Shown here one piece after another: positions 14,967 to 23,654 of a stretch of DNA of 64,000 nucleotides (positions within the stretch are counted from its first letter, which is position 1; each line of letters begins with the position of its first letter). Source of the stretch: Reyranella sp. (GTDB lineage: Bacteria > Pseudomonadota > Alphaproteobacteria > Reyranellales > Reyranellaceae); the NCBI RefSeq assembly GCF_004297405.1, contig NZ_SCVC01000046.1, positions 62,001 through 126,000 of the forward strand, in the 5' to 3' direction. Below the pieces are notes generated by a model that saw only the letters and a program-made list of their open reading frames with translations, was not told the origin of the DNA and did no database searches. The position numbers were made by a program, and so were the translations under genes.

Positions 14967-16901
14967 TCAGCCCTGTGGGTCCCTGGGCTCCGCGGAAGCG
15001 AGACGCTGATTGTTCCAGAAGCCAATCAGGAGCAAGACGGCCATCGCGACCTGCGCTGAGATACCTTGGACTGTCGGATAGATGCCGAGGATTTCCACGC
15101 GGATGAAGCCTGCAAGGGGACTAACCGGCAACCAACCGGCTTCCTGCAAGGCGGATACGCCCTTGCCGATCAGCACAACGCACAGGACGGCAAGCAACGC
15201 CGAACTATAGGCGAAGAATTTTCCGACTGGCAGGGCACGTCCGTAGCGCATCAAAGCCCAGGCGATGGCCGTCAAGACGATGATGGCCGTGCCGGCACCG
15301 GCGATGACTGCCCAGCCATGCTCCTCGCTCCAGATGGCCGTGTAGAACAGGATGGTCTCGAAGACCTCGCGGTAGACAACGACGAAGGTGAGCCCGAACA
15401 AGCCCCAGGTGGATTCTCGCGAAATCGCCTGGCCGAGCTTGTCCCGGATGTAGCGCTGCCATGCATCCGCCTGGCTCTTGCGATGCATCCAGACACCTAC
15501 CCACAGCAGAACGATTGCCGCGAGCAACGATCCGAAACCCTCGGTGAGTTCACGGTCCGCTCCGCTCACAGCGATGAGATAGGTTGCCGCCGCCCAGGTA
15601 AGGACGCCCGCGCCCAGCGCCGCGATCCAGCCGCCGTGCACATAGGATACGACGTCGTGTCGCTCCGCCTTGCGCAGGAGGGTGAGCATGACGACCACGA
15701 TCAGTATTGCTTCAAGGCCTTCACGCAACAGGACGGTGAATGCGGCGAAGAAGCTGGACGAGGACGTGGCCTGATGGGGGTCAAGGGCGGCTTCGGCGTC
15801 GCTGAACAAATCCTCCAAGGCTTTGGCCTGCGCGCGTATGCCGTCCACGGCGGCACCGCGCGTAATGGCAGCACGCAGTTCGCCCATCCCGGCTTCGATC
15901 CCGACCATCAGGGCATGATTTCGAGTCGACAGTATCGGCTCGATCGGCTCGAACCCGTCGAGGTAGGCCGACAAGGCCAGATCGGTCGCAGCGCGGCGAT
16001 CGCCCTTTTCATAGGCAAGGACCGCCTCGCCGAGCCGCGTTCGGGCCAGCGTGAGCGATGTACTCGATGGCTGGACGACCGCTGCGGGATTGCGGCGCAG
16101 GTACGCGGTGATCGCATCAGCCTTGTCGTCGCCAAGGCTGGTCACGAGCGTTGCCGGTCTCTCCCCGACCAAGCTCGCCAAAGTGGTACGCCGACGCAAG
16201 TCGGCGTCAGACTTCCAAACCTGTTCGCCTTTGGTGACGTCGTCAGGCGGATACGCCAGCGAGCCGACATAGAAAGCCAGGGCCCATCGGTCTTGCGGTG
16301 GCAGATGAGCGAAGCTTGCCATGCTGGTGCCGTCGAGACCCTGCTCGATCACTTGGTAGAGCGCGAAAATACTGCGCTCACTGGCGCGGTCCTTGTCCGT
16401 AAAGGCGATCGGGGCCGGGTCCAGGCCAGCCGAGGCAACGCCTTTGCCATTGCCGGTGGCGCCATGGCAGCTCGCACAATTCTCGGCATAGAGAGTTCGC
16501 CCGCGCGCATAGTCGGGAACGGCGGTTGGCGCCAAGGGAATTGGATAGGCTTTGATCAAGTCCGCAGCCAGCGATCGAGCCAAGGTAGCGACAACCTCAG
16601 GCGTCGCCTTCCGACCGATCGCGGTCTGAAGTTCACTCGCCTGCTTTTGAAGATCTGCTTTCGCACTGGACGGCGGCACATTGTCGAGCTTGTCCTTCAC
16701 TGTGCCGGCGAATTCGACCATCTCCGCATATTCGTTCGCGTTGATGATCTCCCCATCGCGGACCGCGTCGCGATAGTCGATCGCCATGTAGTCGAGCAGA
16801 CGCCAGACCGTCAGGACGTTGGCGTTATCGGCGCGGATTGCTGACGCTGGGATGAAACTGGCGATGAGCAGGACGCAAAGCGTGATCGCACGAGTGAACA
16901 T
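14967..16901 (-). CDS. FTR1-family permease fused to cytochrome c (PbrT-like)
   Basis: 644 residues. A signal peptide (to about 24) is followed by a helical periplasmic domain and a cytochrome c domain with haem site CASCHG at 142-147 and a likely axial Met in TSMASFAHLPP near 194. The C-terminal half is an FTR1 permease of about seven helices with REGLE at 393-397 and a second motif REVFE at 511-515 (the variant is common in this subfamily). FTR1 proteins import ferric iron; the cytochrome-fused form is known as PbrT, a lead uptake protein of the Cupriavidus pbr locus. The PbrR-like and LspA genes nearby support that reading, but iron import remains possible. Confidence 0.88.
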   Translation of the reverse strand: MFTRAITLCVLLIASFIPASAIRADNANVLTVWRLLDYMAIDYRDAVRDGEIINANEYAEMVEFAGTVKDKLDNVPPSSAKADLQKQASELQTAIGRKATPEVVATLARSLAADLIKAYPIPLAPTAVPDYARGRTLYAENCASCHGATGNGKGVASAGLDPAPIAFTDKDRASERSIFALYQVIEQGLDGTSMASFAHLPPQDRWALAFYVGSLAYPPDDVTKGEQVWKSDADLRRRTTLASLVGERPATLVTSLGDDKADAITAYLRRNPAAVVQPSSTSLTLARTRLGEAVLAYEKGDRRAATDLALSAYLDGFEPIEPILSTRNHALMVGIEAGMGELRAAITRGAAVDGIRAQAKALEDLFSDAEAALDPHQATSSSSFFAAFTVLLREGLEAILIVVVMLTLLRKAERHDVVSYVHGGWIAALGAGVLTWAAATYLIAVSGADRELTEGFGSLLAAIVLLWVGVWMHRKSQADAWQRYIRDKLGQAISRESTWGLFGLTFVVVYREVFETILFYTAIWSEEHGWAVIAGAGTAIIVLTAIAWALMRYGRALPVGKFFAYSSALLAVLCVVLIGKGVSALQEAGWLPVSPLAGFIRVEILGIYPTVQGISAQVAMAVLLLIGFWNNQRLASAEPRDPQG

Positions 16902-16919
16902 GTAGCTTCGTATCGCAAC

Positions 16920-16934
16920 TGCGACTTGTTCGCA
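16920..16934. promoter_or_regulatory. candidate metalloregulator site before the FTR1 gene
   Basis: Perfect inverted repeat TGCGA-CTTGT-TCGCA 19 nt upstream of the FTR1 start, with a further TCGCA at 16913-16917. It resembles in shape the Fur/Mur boxes of alphaproteobacteria (TGC-rich arms, 5-nt centre). The assignment is by pattern only. Confidence 0.35.
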
Positions 16935-17700
16935 ATGACGCGCGAACAGGCCCGATGATGAGCAGCCACTCCAGCGTGCACCTCAGGGGAACAGACGACC
17001 GCGCTCTGCACTCGCTGTGCGGCGAAGTCCGATCAAAGGCGCCGTGAGGCGGATTGAGGCCGCTCGAGGATGAACGGCAATGCCCATGCGTTTTGTTAGC
17101 CGCAGTGCCGTGGATCGGCGCCCGTCGCAGTCCAACTGCCAACGTCGATGATGTGAGCCAGCGCTAGTTACTTAGCGTGTCCGTATTTTCCTGCCGCGGT
17201 CTTCAGGAGGATCTCCATCGCCGCGCCAGGCGGGACGGGGTTTGTTTGCCTCTCCCTTGAGGGCGTTATCGCCCGACCGAGGCAGCTGCGTTGTCTCGCG
17301 GTTCGCCACTGGAAACGATCAGCACTGAGTAGATCTCCCTCTCTTCGTGTCGTGCGGCCACCTCCAAACGCCACGGTATCCTTGTCGTGCTGCGACCCCG
17401 ATTTGCGCTCTCAGCCGTTCTTTTGGTGCCAAGTTCCTTTGGGCTATCGAGCGGTTTCGCACGTGGTCATTGCTCCGCGGTCAGAGACTCTGGGTAACAG
17501 TCTCCGCGGTAGCCAATAGGTCGTTCATTACAACCATCTAATGTTCGCGCAACCCGCGCTTTAGGCTCACGCAGCTACATTCCTGCACTCGTGATGCCAT
17601 CACTGCTGCGTCGACGCGGTCATGCCATCGCAATCGGGCCGGCCTTGGCCGGTGGCGTACCGGACCGTGAACGATTTTCGACAGCGAGAGGACGCACGCG
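16935..17700. other. gene-free gap between metal cargo and transfer region
   Basis: About 770 nt with no frame that has a convincing start, ribosome site or protein-like composition. It separates the metal cargo from the conserved LysR-DUF2274-trb block and may be a cargo junction. I see no insertion-sequence ends, tRNA or clear repeat in it. The last 60 nt hold the leader of the LysR gene. Confidence 0.5.
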
Positions 17701-18588
17701 ATGGATTTGGTAGATCTGCGCTATCTGTCGATCGCGGTCGAGACCGGCAGCCTTTCAAGCGCTGCGCAATCGCTGGGCATTAAGCCCTCCACGATTAGCA
17801 GGCGCATCGTACGCCTCGAGGATGAGCTTGGTGTCACCATCTTCGAGCGTGGCTCCTTCGGCATTCGCCTCACAGCGGCAGGGCGCGACTTGATGGTCTT
17901 GGTCCGGCGTACTCTCGACTCCCTCGACGCTGTGACGCGCGCCGGGAAGAGCAGCGGCGCGGCCAGAACGGGGCGGCTGCGGCTAGGTGTACGGATGCCG
18001 CCGATTGGTCGGCCCTTGCAGCCACTGCTGGCCGACTGGCGCATCCGACATCCTGGTGTCGTGCTGACTCTTCATGAGTTGAACGACAACCAAATCGCCG
18101 AGGCGCTGGCGGAACGCAGTCTGGACGCCGCGTTCGTAACGACGTATGCGCCCCGGCGTGGCGCAAACACTGTCCCTATCTACCGAGAGCCCCTTGTAGC
18201 CGCACTCCCAGAAGGACATAGGCTCGCCTCCTACGATTCGTTGATGTGGGACCTTTTGCGTGGTCATACCTTCCTCACGCAGGGCTGGGAGGACAGTCAT
18301 GCAGCCAGGGAGTTCTACGCGTCGCTCTTGGGAGACGTCACAAAGTTCTCTTCCCATCCTGCGAGCAAGCAATCGGTAATGGCTCTCGTTGGCGCCGGCT
18401 TTGGCATTACCCTGGCGGCGCAAAGCCAAGCGGAAGTCGCATTTCCCGGGGTGGTCTATAAGCCAATTCGCGAAGACAACGCTTGGGTGCAGGTCGAGTT
18501 GGCGTGGCGGCCAACGACCGAAGACCCTGCTGTAGGACGATTTATCGCCTTCATGCGCGATGAGGCACAATCACGCAGATTGCTTTGA
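17701..18588 (+). CDS. LysR-family regulator adjacent to the trb operon
   Basis: 295 residues. The N-terminal winged helix (YLSIAVETGSLSSAAQSLGI, then STISRRIVRLEDELG) is followed by a substrate-binding domain from about residue 90. GAGAGGA lies about 10 nt before ATG 17701. A LysR gene in this position, convergent with DUF2274 and overlapping it by 18 nt, is a recurrent feature of this ICE family. Whether it regulates transfer genes or is a fixed passenger is not shown by the sequence. Confidence 0.9.
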   Translation: MDLVDLRYLSIAVETGSLSSAAQSLGIKPSTISRRIVRLEDELGVTIFERGSFGIRLTAAGRDLMVLVRRTLDSLDAVTRAGKSSGAARTGRLRLGVRMPPIGRPLQPLLADWRIRHPGVVLTLHELNDNQIAEALAERSLDAAFVTTYAPRRGANTVPIYREPLVAALPEGHRLASYDSLMWDLLRGHTFLTQGWEDSHAAREFYASLLGDVTKFSSHPASKQSVMALVGAGFGITLAAQSQAEVAFPGVVYKPIREDNAWVQVELAWRPTTEDPAVGRFIAFMRDEAQSRRLL

Positions 18589-18804
18589 TCGTGCTCGACG
18601 AAGCTTCGCGAAGGCGCGGTCTGTCGCCATGAACCGAGCCAGCATCGGCGGGATGAGCTTCACTGGCTCGACCGTGGCTTTGCCTGTGCCCTGCCCGAGC
18701 GCCTCGGCATAGACAGCAAGATCACGGTGCACGGTGGCGGGCAGGTCGATCGTGAGCCGCACCGGCTTGTCATCTTCAATCGCAGTCAGCTTCAGCTTCG
18801 ACAT
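18571..18804 (-). CDS. DUF2274 protein at the end of the trb operon
   Basis: 77 residues (MSKLKLTAIEDDKPVRLTIDLPA... HRDLAVYAEALGQ), the standard length and sequence type of DUF2274, which almost always follows trbI in alphaproteobacterial ICEs. The short strand followed by helices resembles ribbon-helix-helix proteins, so it may bind DNA or the Trb complex. It starts 11 nt after the trbI stop. Confidence 0.85.
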   Translation of the reverse strand: MSKLKLTAIEDDKPVRLTIDLPATVHRDLAVYAEALGQGTGKATVEPVKLIPPMLARFMATDRAFAKLRRARSKQSA

Positions 18805-18815
18805 AGGGGCTCTCC

Positions 18816-19973
18816 TCAGCCGCGGTATGGCTCGAGCACGAGATCGCGCGTGACCAGGACCCGGACTGGGAAACCCGGCCGGATGGTGATGGTGGGTTGG
18901 ACGTTGAGGGACCGGCCGACGATGCGCTGGCCGATCTGGTTAACGCTGTCCGACCCGCCGCGACGAATGGCTCGGATCAGGTCGTCCTCGGTGCCGCTAC
19001 TGCCGACCTCCGATCCGATGCTGAGCAGGGTCGAAAGGATGGCTGCCTTGAACAGTGTTCCCCAATGGTTATCGACCTCGTCCTCAAGGCCGGCATAGCC
19101 TTCGGCATCGGCGCCCGGTTGGCGTTCCAACACGATCGATCGCCCGTTCGGCATGATGAGCCGGGTCCAGACCAGGAGCGCTCGCGTCTGGCCGAAGGCG
19201 ATCTGCGCATCGTACTGACCAATCAAGCGGGCACCCTGAGGGATCAAACGTATCCTGCCGGTGGGACTGTCGTAGACATCTTCGGTCACCTGGGCCGTCA
19301 CCTGGCCTGGCAGGTCCGAGCGCAAGCCGGTGAGCAGCGCCGCGGGAATGACAGCACCCGCTTGAAGAACGTATGGGCTCGCCGGCGCCTCGATGCGGTC
19401 GCCGCTGACCGTGCGGCGATCGACACTGCCATTGAGAAAGGCGAGCTTGCGATCCTGCAAGGCAAGGTCACTAGCCGGACCACCAGGCGCGCTGGGGGCA
19501 TTTGCCGAAATCGGTGTGGCCGAAGAGTTCTGTCGAACGTTCGTCGTGGCGAAGAGACGGCTCAGGCGTGCTGCCTCCTGTTCCTGAGCGATTCGTTGCT
19601 TCTCAGGATCAGGCGGTGCGGCGGCGCCTGCTGTCCCCGCATTTAGGATCGGCCGGCCCAGATCGCCGGGAAGCGGAGGGCCAAGCGGGGGAGCGTTCCT
19701 CGGAAGGCCAGCATAGTCTCGGGGCAGATTGGAGAGGCCATCCGGGGTCGTGCGATTGTCGGTCCCATAGAGTTCCGTCCTGTCGATCTTCAATCCGGGC
19801 CGCAACGCGAGAAATAATGCAGCGGCGATCGCGACCGCCAGGATGAGCGCAAGGACAACGATCACCTTACGCGAAAGACGCGTGACGGGCGCCCGGCTGG
19901 GCCGAAGCCGCATCTGCAGCCGCGCCTCATCGCGCCCAGGTGCTGCAGTGGAATCGCTCGGGACGTCGGTCAT
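18816..19973 (-). CDS. trbI: TrbI (VirB10-like) mating-pore protein
   Basis: 385 residues from ATG 19973, overlapping the trbG stop (ATGA). A short cytoplasmic tail, one membrane helix (VIVVLALILAVAIAAALFLAL, residues about 36-56), a Pro-rich periplasmic linker and the C-terminal TrbI beta-barrel domain (LPGQVTAQVTEDVYDS, RLIGQYDAQIAFGQTRALLVWTRLIMPNG). TrbI spans the envelope and joins the inner-membrane complex to the outer-membrane core of the secretion channel. Confidence 0.95.
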   Translation of the reverse strand: MTDVPSDSTAAPGRDEARLQMRLRPSRAPVTRLSRKVIVVLALILAVAIAAALFLALRPGLKIDRTELYGTDNRTTPDGLSNLPRDYAGLPRNAPPLGPPLPGDLGRPILNAGTAGAAAPPDPEKQRIAQEQEAARLSRLFATTNVRQNSSATPISANAPSAPGGPASDLALQDRKLAFLNGSVDRRTVSGDRIEAPASPYVLQAGAVIPAALLTGLRSDLPGQVTAQVTEDVYDSPTGRIRLIPQGARLIGQYDAQIAFGQTRALLVWTRLIMPNGRSIVLERQPGADAEGYAGLEDEVDNHWGTLFKAAILSTLLSIGSEVGSSGTEDDLIRAIRRGGSDSVNQIGQRIVGRSLNVQPTITIRPGFPVRVLVTRDLVLEPYRG

Positions 19974-20956
19974 GACTGCGGCCTTCCGTCGGTACGGACG
20001 ATGCGGACCTTCTTCTGCGTCTCGCCGCCCAGCCGAAGTTCGGCTGCCGCAAACAGGCGGTCGACGACCATGTGATTGCCCTGAATGCGGTAGTTGACGA
20101 GCTCGGCGCCGCCGGCGGGGCCGATCACCCAAAGCGGCGGCATCTCGCCCTGGCCGATTCCGGTAGGGAACGCGATGAACACCTGACGGCCGTCATCGAA
20201 GGCGCGCAGCGGACGCCAGGGCGGCGAGTCGCCTTCGATCTTGTATCGGAAATTGAGCGCGTTAATGTCCACGCCGCTCGCCACAGCCGTGCCCGCCTCT
20301 GCCGCGGCGTTCTGCCGGCGGAGGGCGATGAGTTGATCCTGCGCGTAGGCCCACGATACCGACGCCATATAGGTCTTCTCGGTAGAGCGGAGCTCGAGAT
20401 GGTAGGTCCGCCGGTCGGTGTTGATGACGAGATTGGTGACCAGGTCCGGTCGCGTCGGCTTGACCAGAATGTGCACGCGCTTGGTTGGCCCCGTGCCACT
20501 CTCGGTGTCCCCGATCACCCAGCGCACGGTATCGCCGGCAGCGACCGGACCGGTGCCGACGAGCTGCTCGCCTGCCGCCAGCGCGATGTCGGTGATCTGG
20601 CCAGGTGCTGCGTAGACCTGATAGAGCGCGCCATCGGAGTAGGGATAGACCTGCATGGCGTTGATGTAGCCGGCGCGCGTCGGCTGCACGCGCGCAGCGC
20701 CATTGGCTTCCTCTACCCGCACATGCGGATCGGCCGGATCGGCGGGTGCCTTCCCTCCCGGAAGCGGCTTCAACTGGCCAGGCAGCGGCAGCGGCTTGGG
20801 AAGCTCGACGATCTTGATGGGTTTGGGCGGATCGGCCTGGAGCACCGCCGGCCGAGGCGTGTCGTCGTATTTGATTTCCGGGGGCTTCCAGGCACTCGAG
20901 CAGGCGGCAAGCGAGACGGACGCGAGCAAGGGGGCAGTAAGGTAGGGAATGCGCAT
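19970..20956 (-). CDS. trbG: TrbG (VirB9-like) outer-membrane core protein
   Basis: 328 residues from ATG 20956. A lipoprotein-like signal (LLASVSLAACSS) and a linker lead to the VirB9/CagX domain (KRVHILVKPTRPDLVTNLVI, TDRRTYHLELRS). It forms the outer ring of the conjugation channel together with TrbI. The start codon overlaps the trbF stop by one base. Confidence 0.95.
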   Translation of the reverse strand: MRIPYLTAPLLASVSLAACSSAWKPPEIKYDDTPRPAVLQADPPKPIKIVELPKPLPLPGQLKPLPGGKAPADPADPHVRVEEANGAARVQPTRAGYINAMQVYPYSDGALYQVYAAPGQITDIALAAGEQLVGTGPVAAGDTVRWVIGDTESGTGPTKRVHILVKPTRPDLVTNLVINTDRRTYHLELRSTEKTYMASVSWAYAQDQLIALRRQNAAAEAGTAVASGVDINALNFRYKIEGDSPPWRPLRAFDDGRQVFIAFPTGIGQGEMPPLWVIGPAGGAELVNYRIQGNHMVVDRLFAAAELRLGGETQKKVRIVRTDGRPQS

Positions 20957-21636
20957 CAGCCGAGCTCCTTGGACCAGTTGAAGGCGTGGACGTAGATACC
21001 GAGGGGGTTCTTGCGCAGCCGCTCCGCGTCTGTGGGCGGCTGCACGACGATGGTGAGGATGGCGCTCCAACGCTCGGTCGTGGCGAGCGCGTTGTCGACA
21101 TACTGGCGCTCCACCCAAGCGACACGAAAACTGTTGTCGGAGGCGCGGACGACGCTCGCCACCTCGACAGAGATCTGGGTCTTGCCAATCTTGCTGAAAG
21201 GATCGCTGGTGCGGGCGTAGTCGTTCAGCGCCAGCGCGCCGCGATCGGTGACGAATCGGTAGGCCTCCAGCCAGTCGTGGCGCAGCACCACAGGATCAGC
21301 GGGGATGCGGCGCACCTCCTCGATGAATCGCGCGAGGTGCCAGGCGATCTGCGGATCAGTCGGACGATAGTCCGCGAGCGCTGGTGCGACCGCCTGGGCC
21401 TGCCCGAGCTTGTCGATCTGAACGACCCATGGCGCGACCGTGCCGCGGGCCGACTGCCAGACCAGGCCAGCCGCCAGTCCGCCGCTCATGAGCAAGGCGC
21501 CAAAGAAGGCGAGACGCCAATTCCTGGCTTGCACGCGAGCGGAGCCGATGCGCTCGTCCCAGGCCTGTCCCGCACGTTGGTAAGGTGTCTCCGGCTCGGG
21601 CGTGGTGCCGTAGCGGACGGTCGGACGTCGAAACAT
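20956..21636 (-). CDS. trbF: TrbF (VirB8-like) inner-membrane protein
   Basis: 226 residues from ATG 21636. A cytoplasmic N-terminus (FRRPTVRYGTTPEPETPYQRA), one helix (LAFFGALLMSGGLAAGLVW) and a VirB8 periplasmic domain (WLEAYRFVTDRGALALNDYA, WSAILTIVVQPP) with the final NPLGIYVHAFNWSKEL typical of TrbF. It is an assembly factor of the channel. Confidence 0.95.
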   Translation of the reverse strand: MFRRPTVRYGTTPEPETPYQRAGQAWDERIGSARVQARNWRLAFFGALLMSGGLAAGLVWQSARGTVAPWVVQIDKLGQAQAVAPALADYRPTDPQIAWHLARFIEEVRRIPADPVVLRHDWLEAYRFVTDRGALALNDYARTSDPFSKIGKTQISVEVASVVRASDNSFRVAWVERQYVDNALATTERWSAILTIVVQPPTDAERLRKNPLGIYVHAFNWSKELG

Positions 21637-21638
21637 CG

Positions 21639-22898
21639 CTATGATCCTTCGGAGAGGTCGACGGAGGAACCGCCGCTCGGATGATCTCCCGAGCGGACGG
21701 CATGATGGGCGGCCGAGGCGCCTCGACTCACGGTTTGATGCCGCCTCATGCGATTGGCCCACGCTGGAGCGCCAGCGCCGCCGGCCCCCGCTCCACCTGA
21801 ACGGGCCGGCTGGCTGCTGCCCGTTGTGCCCGCCGCCCCGGCTGCAAAGTGTTCACGCAGGCCAGCCGTTGCCCGGCGCAACGGACTTGTAGCCGCCGTT
21901 CCTGCTGCGCTCGCGACGCCGCGGGCGCCACCCGAACGGAAGCCAGCGGTCATGCCACCGGCGGCGGCCGCGCCTGCACCCGCCACGCCGCCTATCGCGC
22001 GGCCGGCTGCGCCCATCGTTCCAGTCGCCAAGCCAGCACCGGCAACGCCGGCGCCTGCGGCGGCGAGTCCCGTGCCAATGGCCGCGCCGGTGCCAAGCTG
22101 GGGACCACCGGCCACCAGGCCGTTGCCGATGCCTGCACCAAAGATCGAGAGACCGAGCAGTGCCAAGGCGGCCAAGATCAGGGTAAGCGCGTCGTCGATG
22201 GTTGGCGGATTGTTGAAGCCGCTGGTGAACTGGCCAAAGATCGTGGAGCCGATGCCTACGATCACGGCGAGAACAAGCACCTTCACGCCGCTGGAGAACA
22301 CGTTGCCTAAAACCTTTTCAGCAAGAAAGGCCGTGCGGCCGAAGAGGCCGAAGGGGACCAGGACAAACCCTGCGAGCGTGGTCAGCTTGAACTCGATCAG
22401 GCTGACGAAGAGCTGGATGGCCATGATGAAGAAGCTGATGACGACGATCAGCCAGGCGATGAGCAGGATGACGATCTGGATGAAGTTGTCGAAGAAGCTG
22501 ACGAAGCCCATCAATCCGGAAATTGAATCCAGGATTGGCTTGCCCGCATCGATGCCGACCTGCGCCAGCCGCCCTGGCTGAAGGAGTTGGGCCGCAGTGA
22601 TCGTGTTGCCGCCGGCCACGAGGCCGAGGCCCGCGAAGGAATTGAAAATGATCGAGGCGAGGTTGTTGTAGTTGCCGAGGATGAAGGCGAAGACGCCGAC
22701 ATAGAGCGTTTTCTTGATCAGGCGGGCGAGCACCTCCTCCTCCGGCGAGAAGGCCCAGAACAGTGCGGCCAGGGTGACATCGATCACGATCAGCACGCCG
22801 GCAAGCCAGTGGACGTCGCCCTGGATGAGTCCGAAGCCCGAGTCGATGTACTGGGTGAAGATGCCCAGGAACCGATCGATGACGCCCGTGCCGCCCAT
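21639..22898 (-). CDS. trbL: TrbL (VirB6-like) polytopic channel protein
   Basis: 419 residues. The N-terminal two-thirds hold the VirB6/TrbL membrane helices (IVILLIAWLIVVISFFIMAI, LTTLAGFVLVPFGLFGRTAF). The last 150 residues are a low-complexity Ala/Gly-rich tail as in other TrbL proteins. It is thought to form the inner-membrane passage for substrate DNA. Confidence 0.94.
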   Translation of the reverse strand: MGGTGVIDRFLGIFTQYIDSGFGLIQGDVHWLAGVLIVIDVTLAALFWAFSPEEEVLARLIKKTLYVGVFAFILGNYNNLASIIFNSFAGLGLVAGGNTITAAQLLQPGRLAQVGIDAGKPILDSISGLMGFVSFFDNFIQIVILLIAWLIVVISFFIMAIQLFVSLIEFKLTTLAGFVLVPFGLFGRTAFLAEKVLGNVFSSGVKVLVLAVIVGIGSTIFGQFTSGFNNPPTIDDALTLILAALALLGLSIFGAGIGNGLVAGGPQLGTGAAIGTGLAAAGAGVAGAGLATGTMGAAGRAIGGVAGAGAAAAGGMTAGFRSGGARGVASAAGTAATSPLRRATAGLREHFAAGAAGTTGSSQPARSGGAGAGGAGAPAWANRMRRHQTVSRGASAAHHAVRSGDHPSGGSSVDLSEGS

Positions 22899-22916
22899 GC
22901 CGCCACCCGAATCGTC

Positions 22917-23654
22917 TCAGTGGAACATCCGCACGGCCTGGGCCTGATAGCCGGTGCCGTAGTTGAGGAAGCGTTCCATTTGCTGACGGGCTTGGGCCTG
23001 GCTCGCCACGTTGCGCGCGCTCTCCAGGCTCTGAGCGCGGGCAATCGATGCCATGACGGCCGTGAGGTCGGCGAGCTGATTGGTCTGAAGAGCGATGAGC
23101 TGATTGCCGGACTGAGCGGCCTGCAGCGCCCCCGTCGCCGACTGGCTCGACGAGACGAGGTTGCCGATCTCCGCGCGCGTGCGATCGAGGTTCTGAACGA
23201 CGCCGGCCTGCACCCGCAGCGCGTCCTGGAAGCCGGCCAGCGAATTCTGCCAGCGCGTCTGTGCGTCCGTAAGCAATTTCTGCGAGGACGTCGCAGCGCT
23301 GTACTGCTGCGGATAGGTCCGGCTAAAGGTCTGATCGATGGCACTCACGTCGTAGGCAATACGCTGCGCCTGGACGAGAAGCTGCTGGGTCTGGCCAATC
23401 GATTCCTGAAGCTGCGCCAATGAAGAATACGGCAAGCTCGCGAGATTCCGGGCCTGGTTAAGAAGTGACATCGCCTCGTTCTGCAGGCTCTGAATCCCAT
23501 TGTTGACCTGCTGCAGGACCCGCGACGCCGTCAGCACGTTCTGAACGTAGTTGGTGGGATCGAAAACAGTCATTTGGGCGCGCGCGGGAGTGCCAGTACC
23601 CAAGGCCACGGCCAGGACGGCCGCAAGCATTGCGCGACGACGATTAGCCGACAT
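22917..23654 (-). CDS. trbJ: TrbJ (VirB5-like) pilus-associated protein
   Basis: 245 residues from ATG 23654, with GAGGAGA 6 nt upstream. A signal peptide (AMLAAVLAVALGTGTPARAQ) precedes the typical TrbJ start (MTVFDPTNYVQNVLTA) and a long Gln-rich helical domain. It is a minor pilus component involved in mating contact. It overlaps the 3' end of trbE by 11 nt. Confidence 0.93.
   Translation of the reverse strand: MSANRRRAMLAAVLAVALGTGTPARAQMTVFDPTNYVQNVLTASRVLQQVNNGIQSLQNEAMSLLNQARNLASLPYSSLAQLQESIGQTQQLLVQAQRIAYDVSAIDQTFSRTYPQQYSAATSSQKLLTDAQTRWQNSLAGFQDALRVQAGVVQNLDRTRAEIGNLVSSSQSATGALQAAQSGNQLIALQTNQLADLTAVMASIARAQSLESARNVASQAQARQQMERFLNYGTGYQAQAVRMFH

Noticed and set aside
15066..16844. 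592-residue plus-strand frame
   Set aside because: Antisense to the FTR1-cytochrome gene, whose motifs are unambiguous; composition is that of a shadow frame.
16935..17700. Insertion-sequence remnant or small genes in the 770-nt gap
   Set aside because: No terminal inverted repeats, transposase-like peptides or ribosome sites; short frames on both strands look random.
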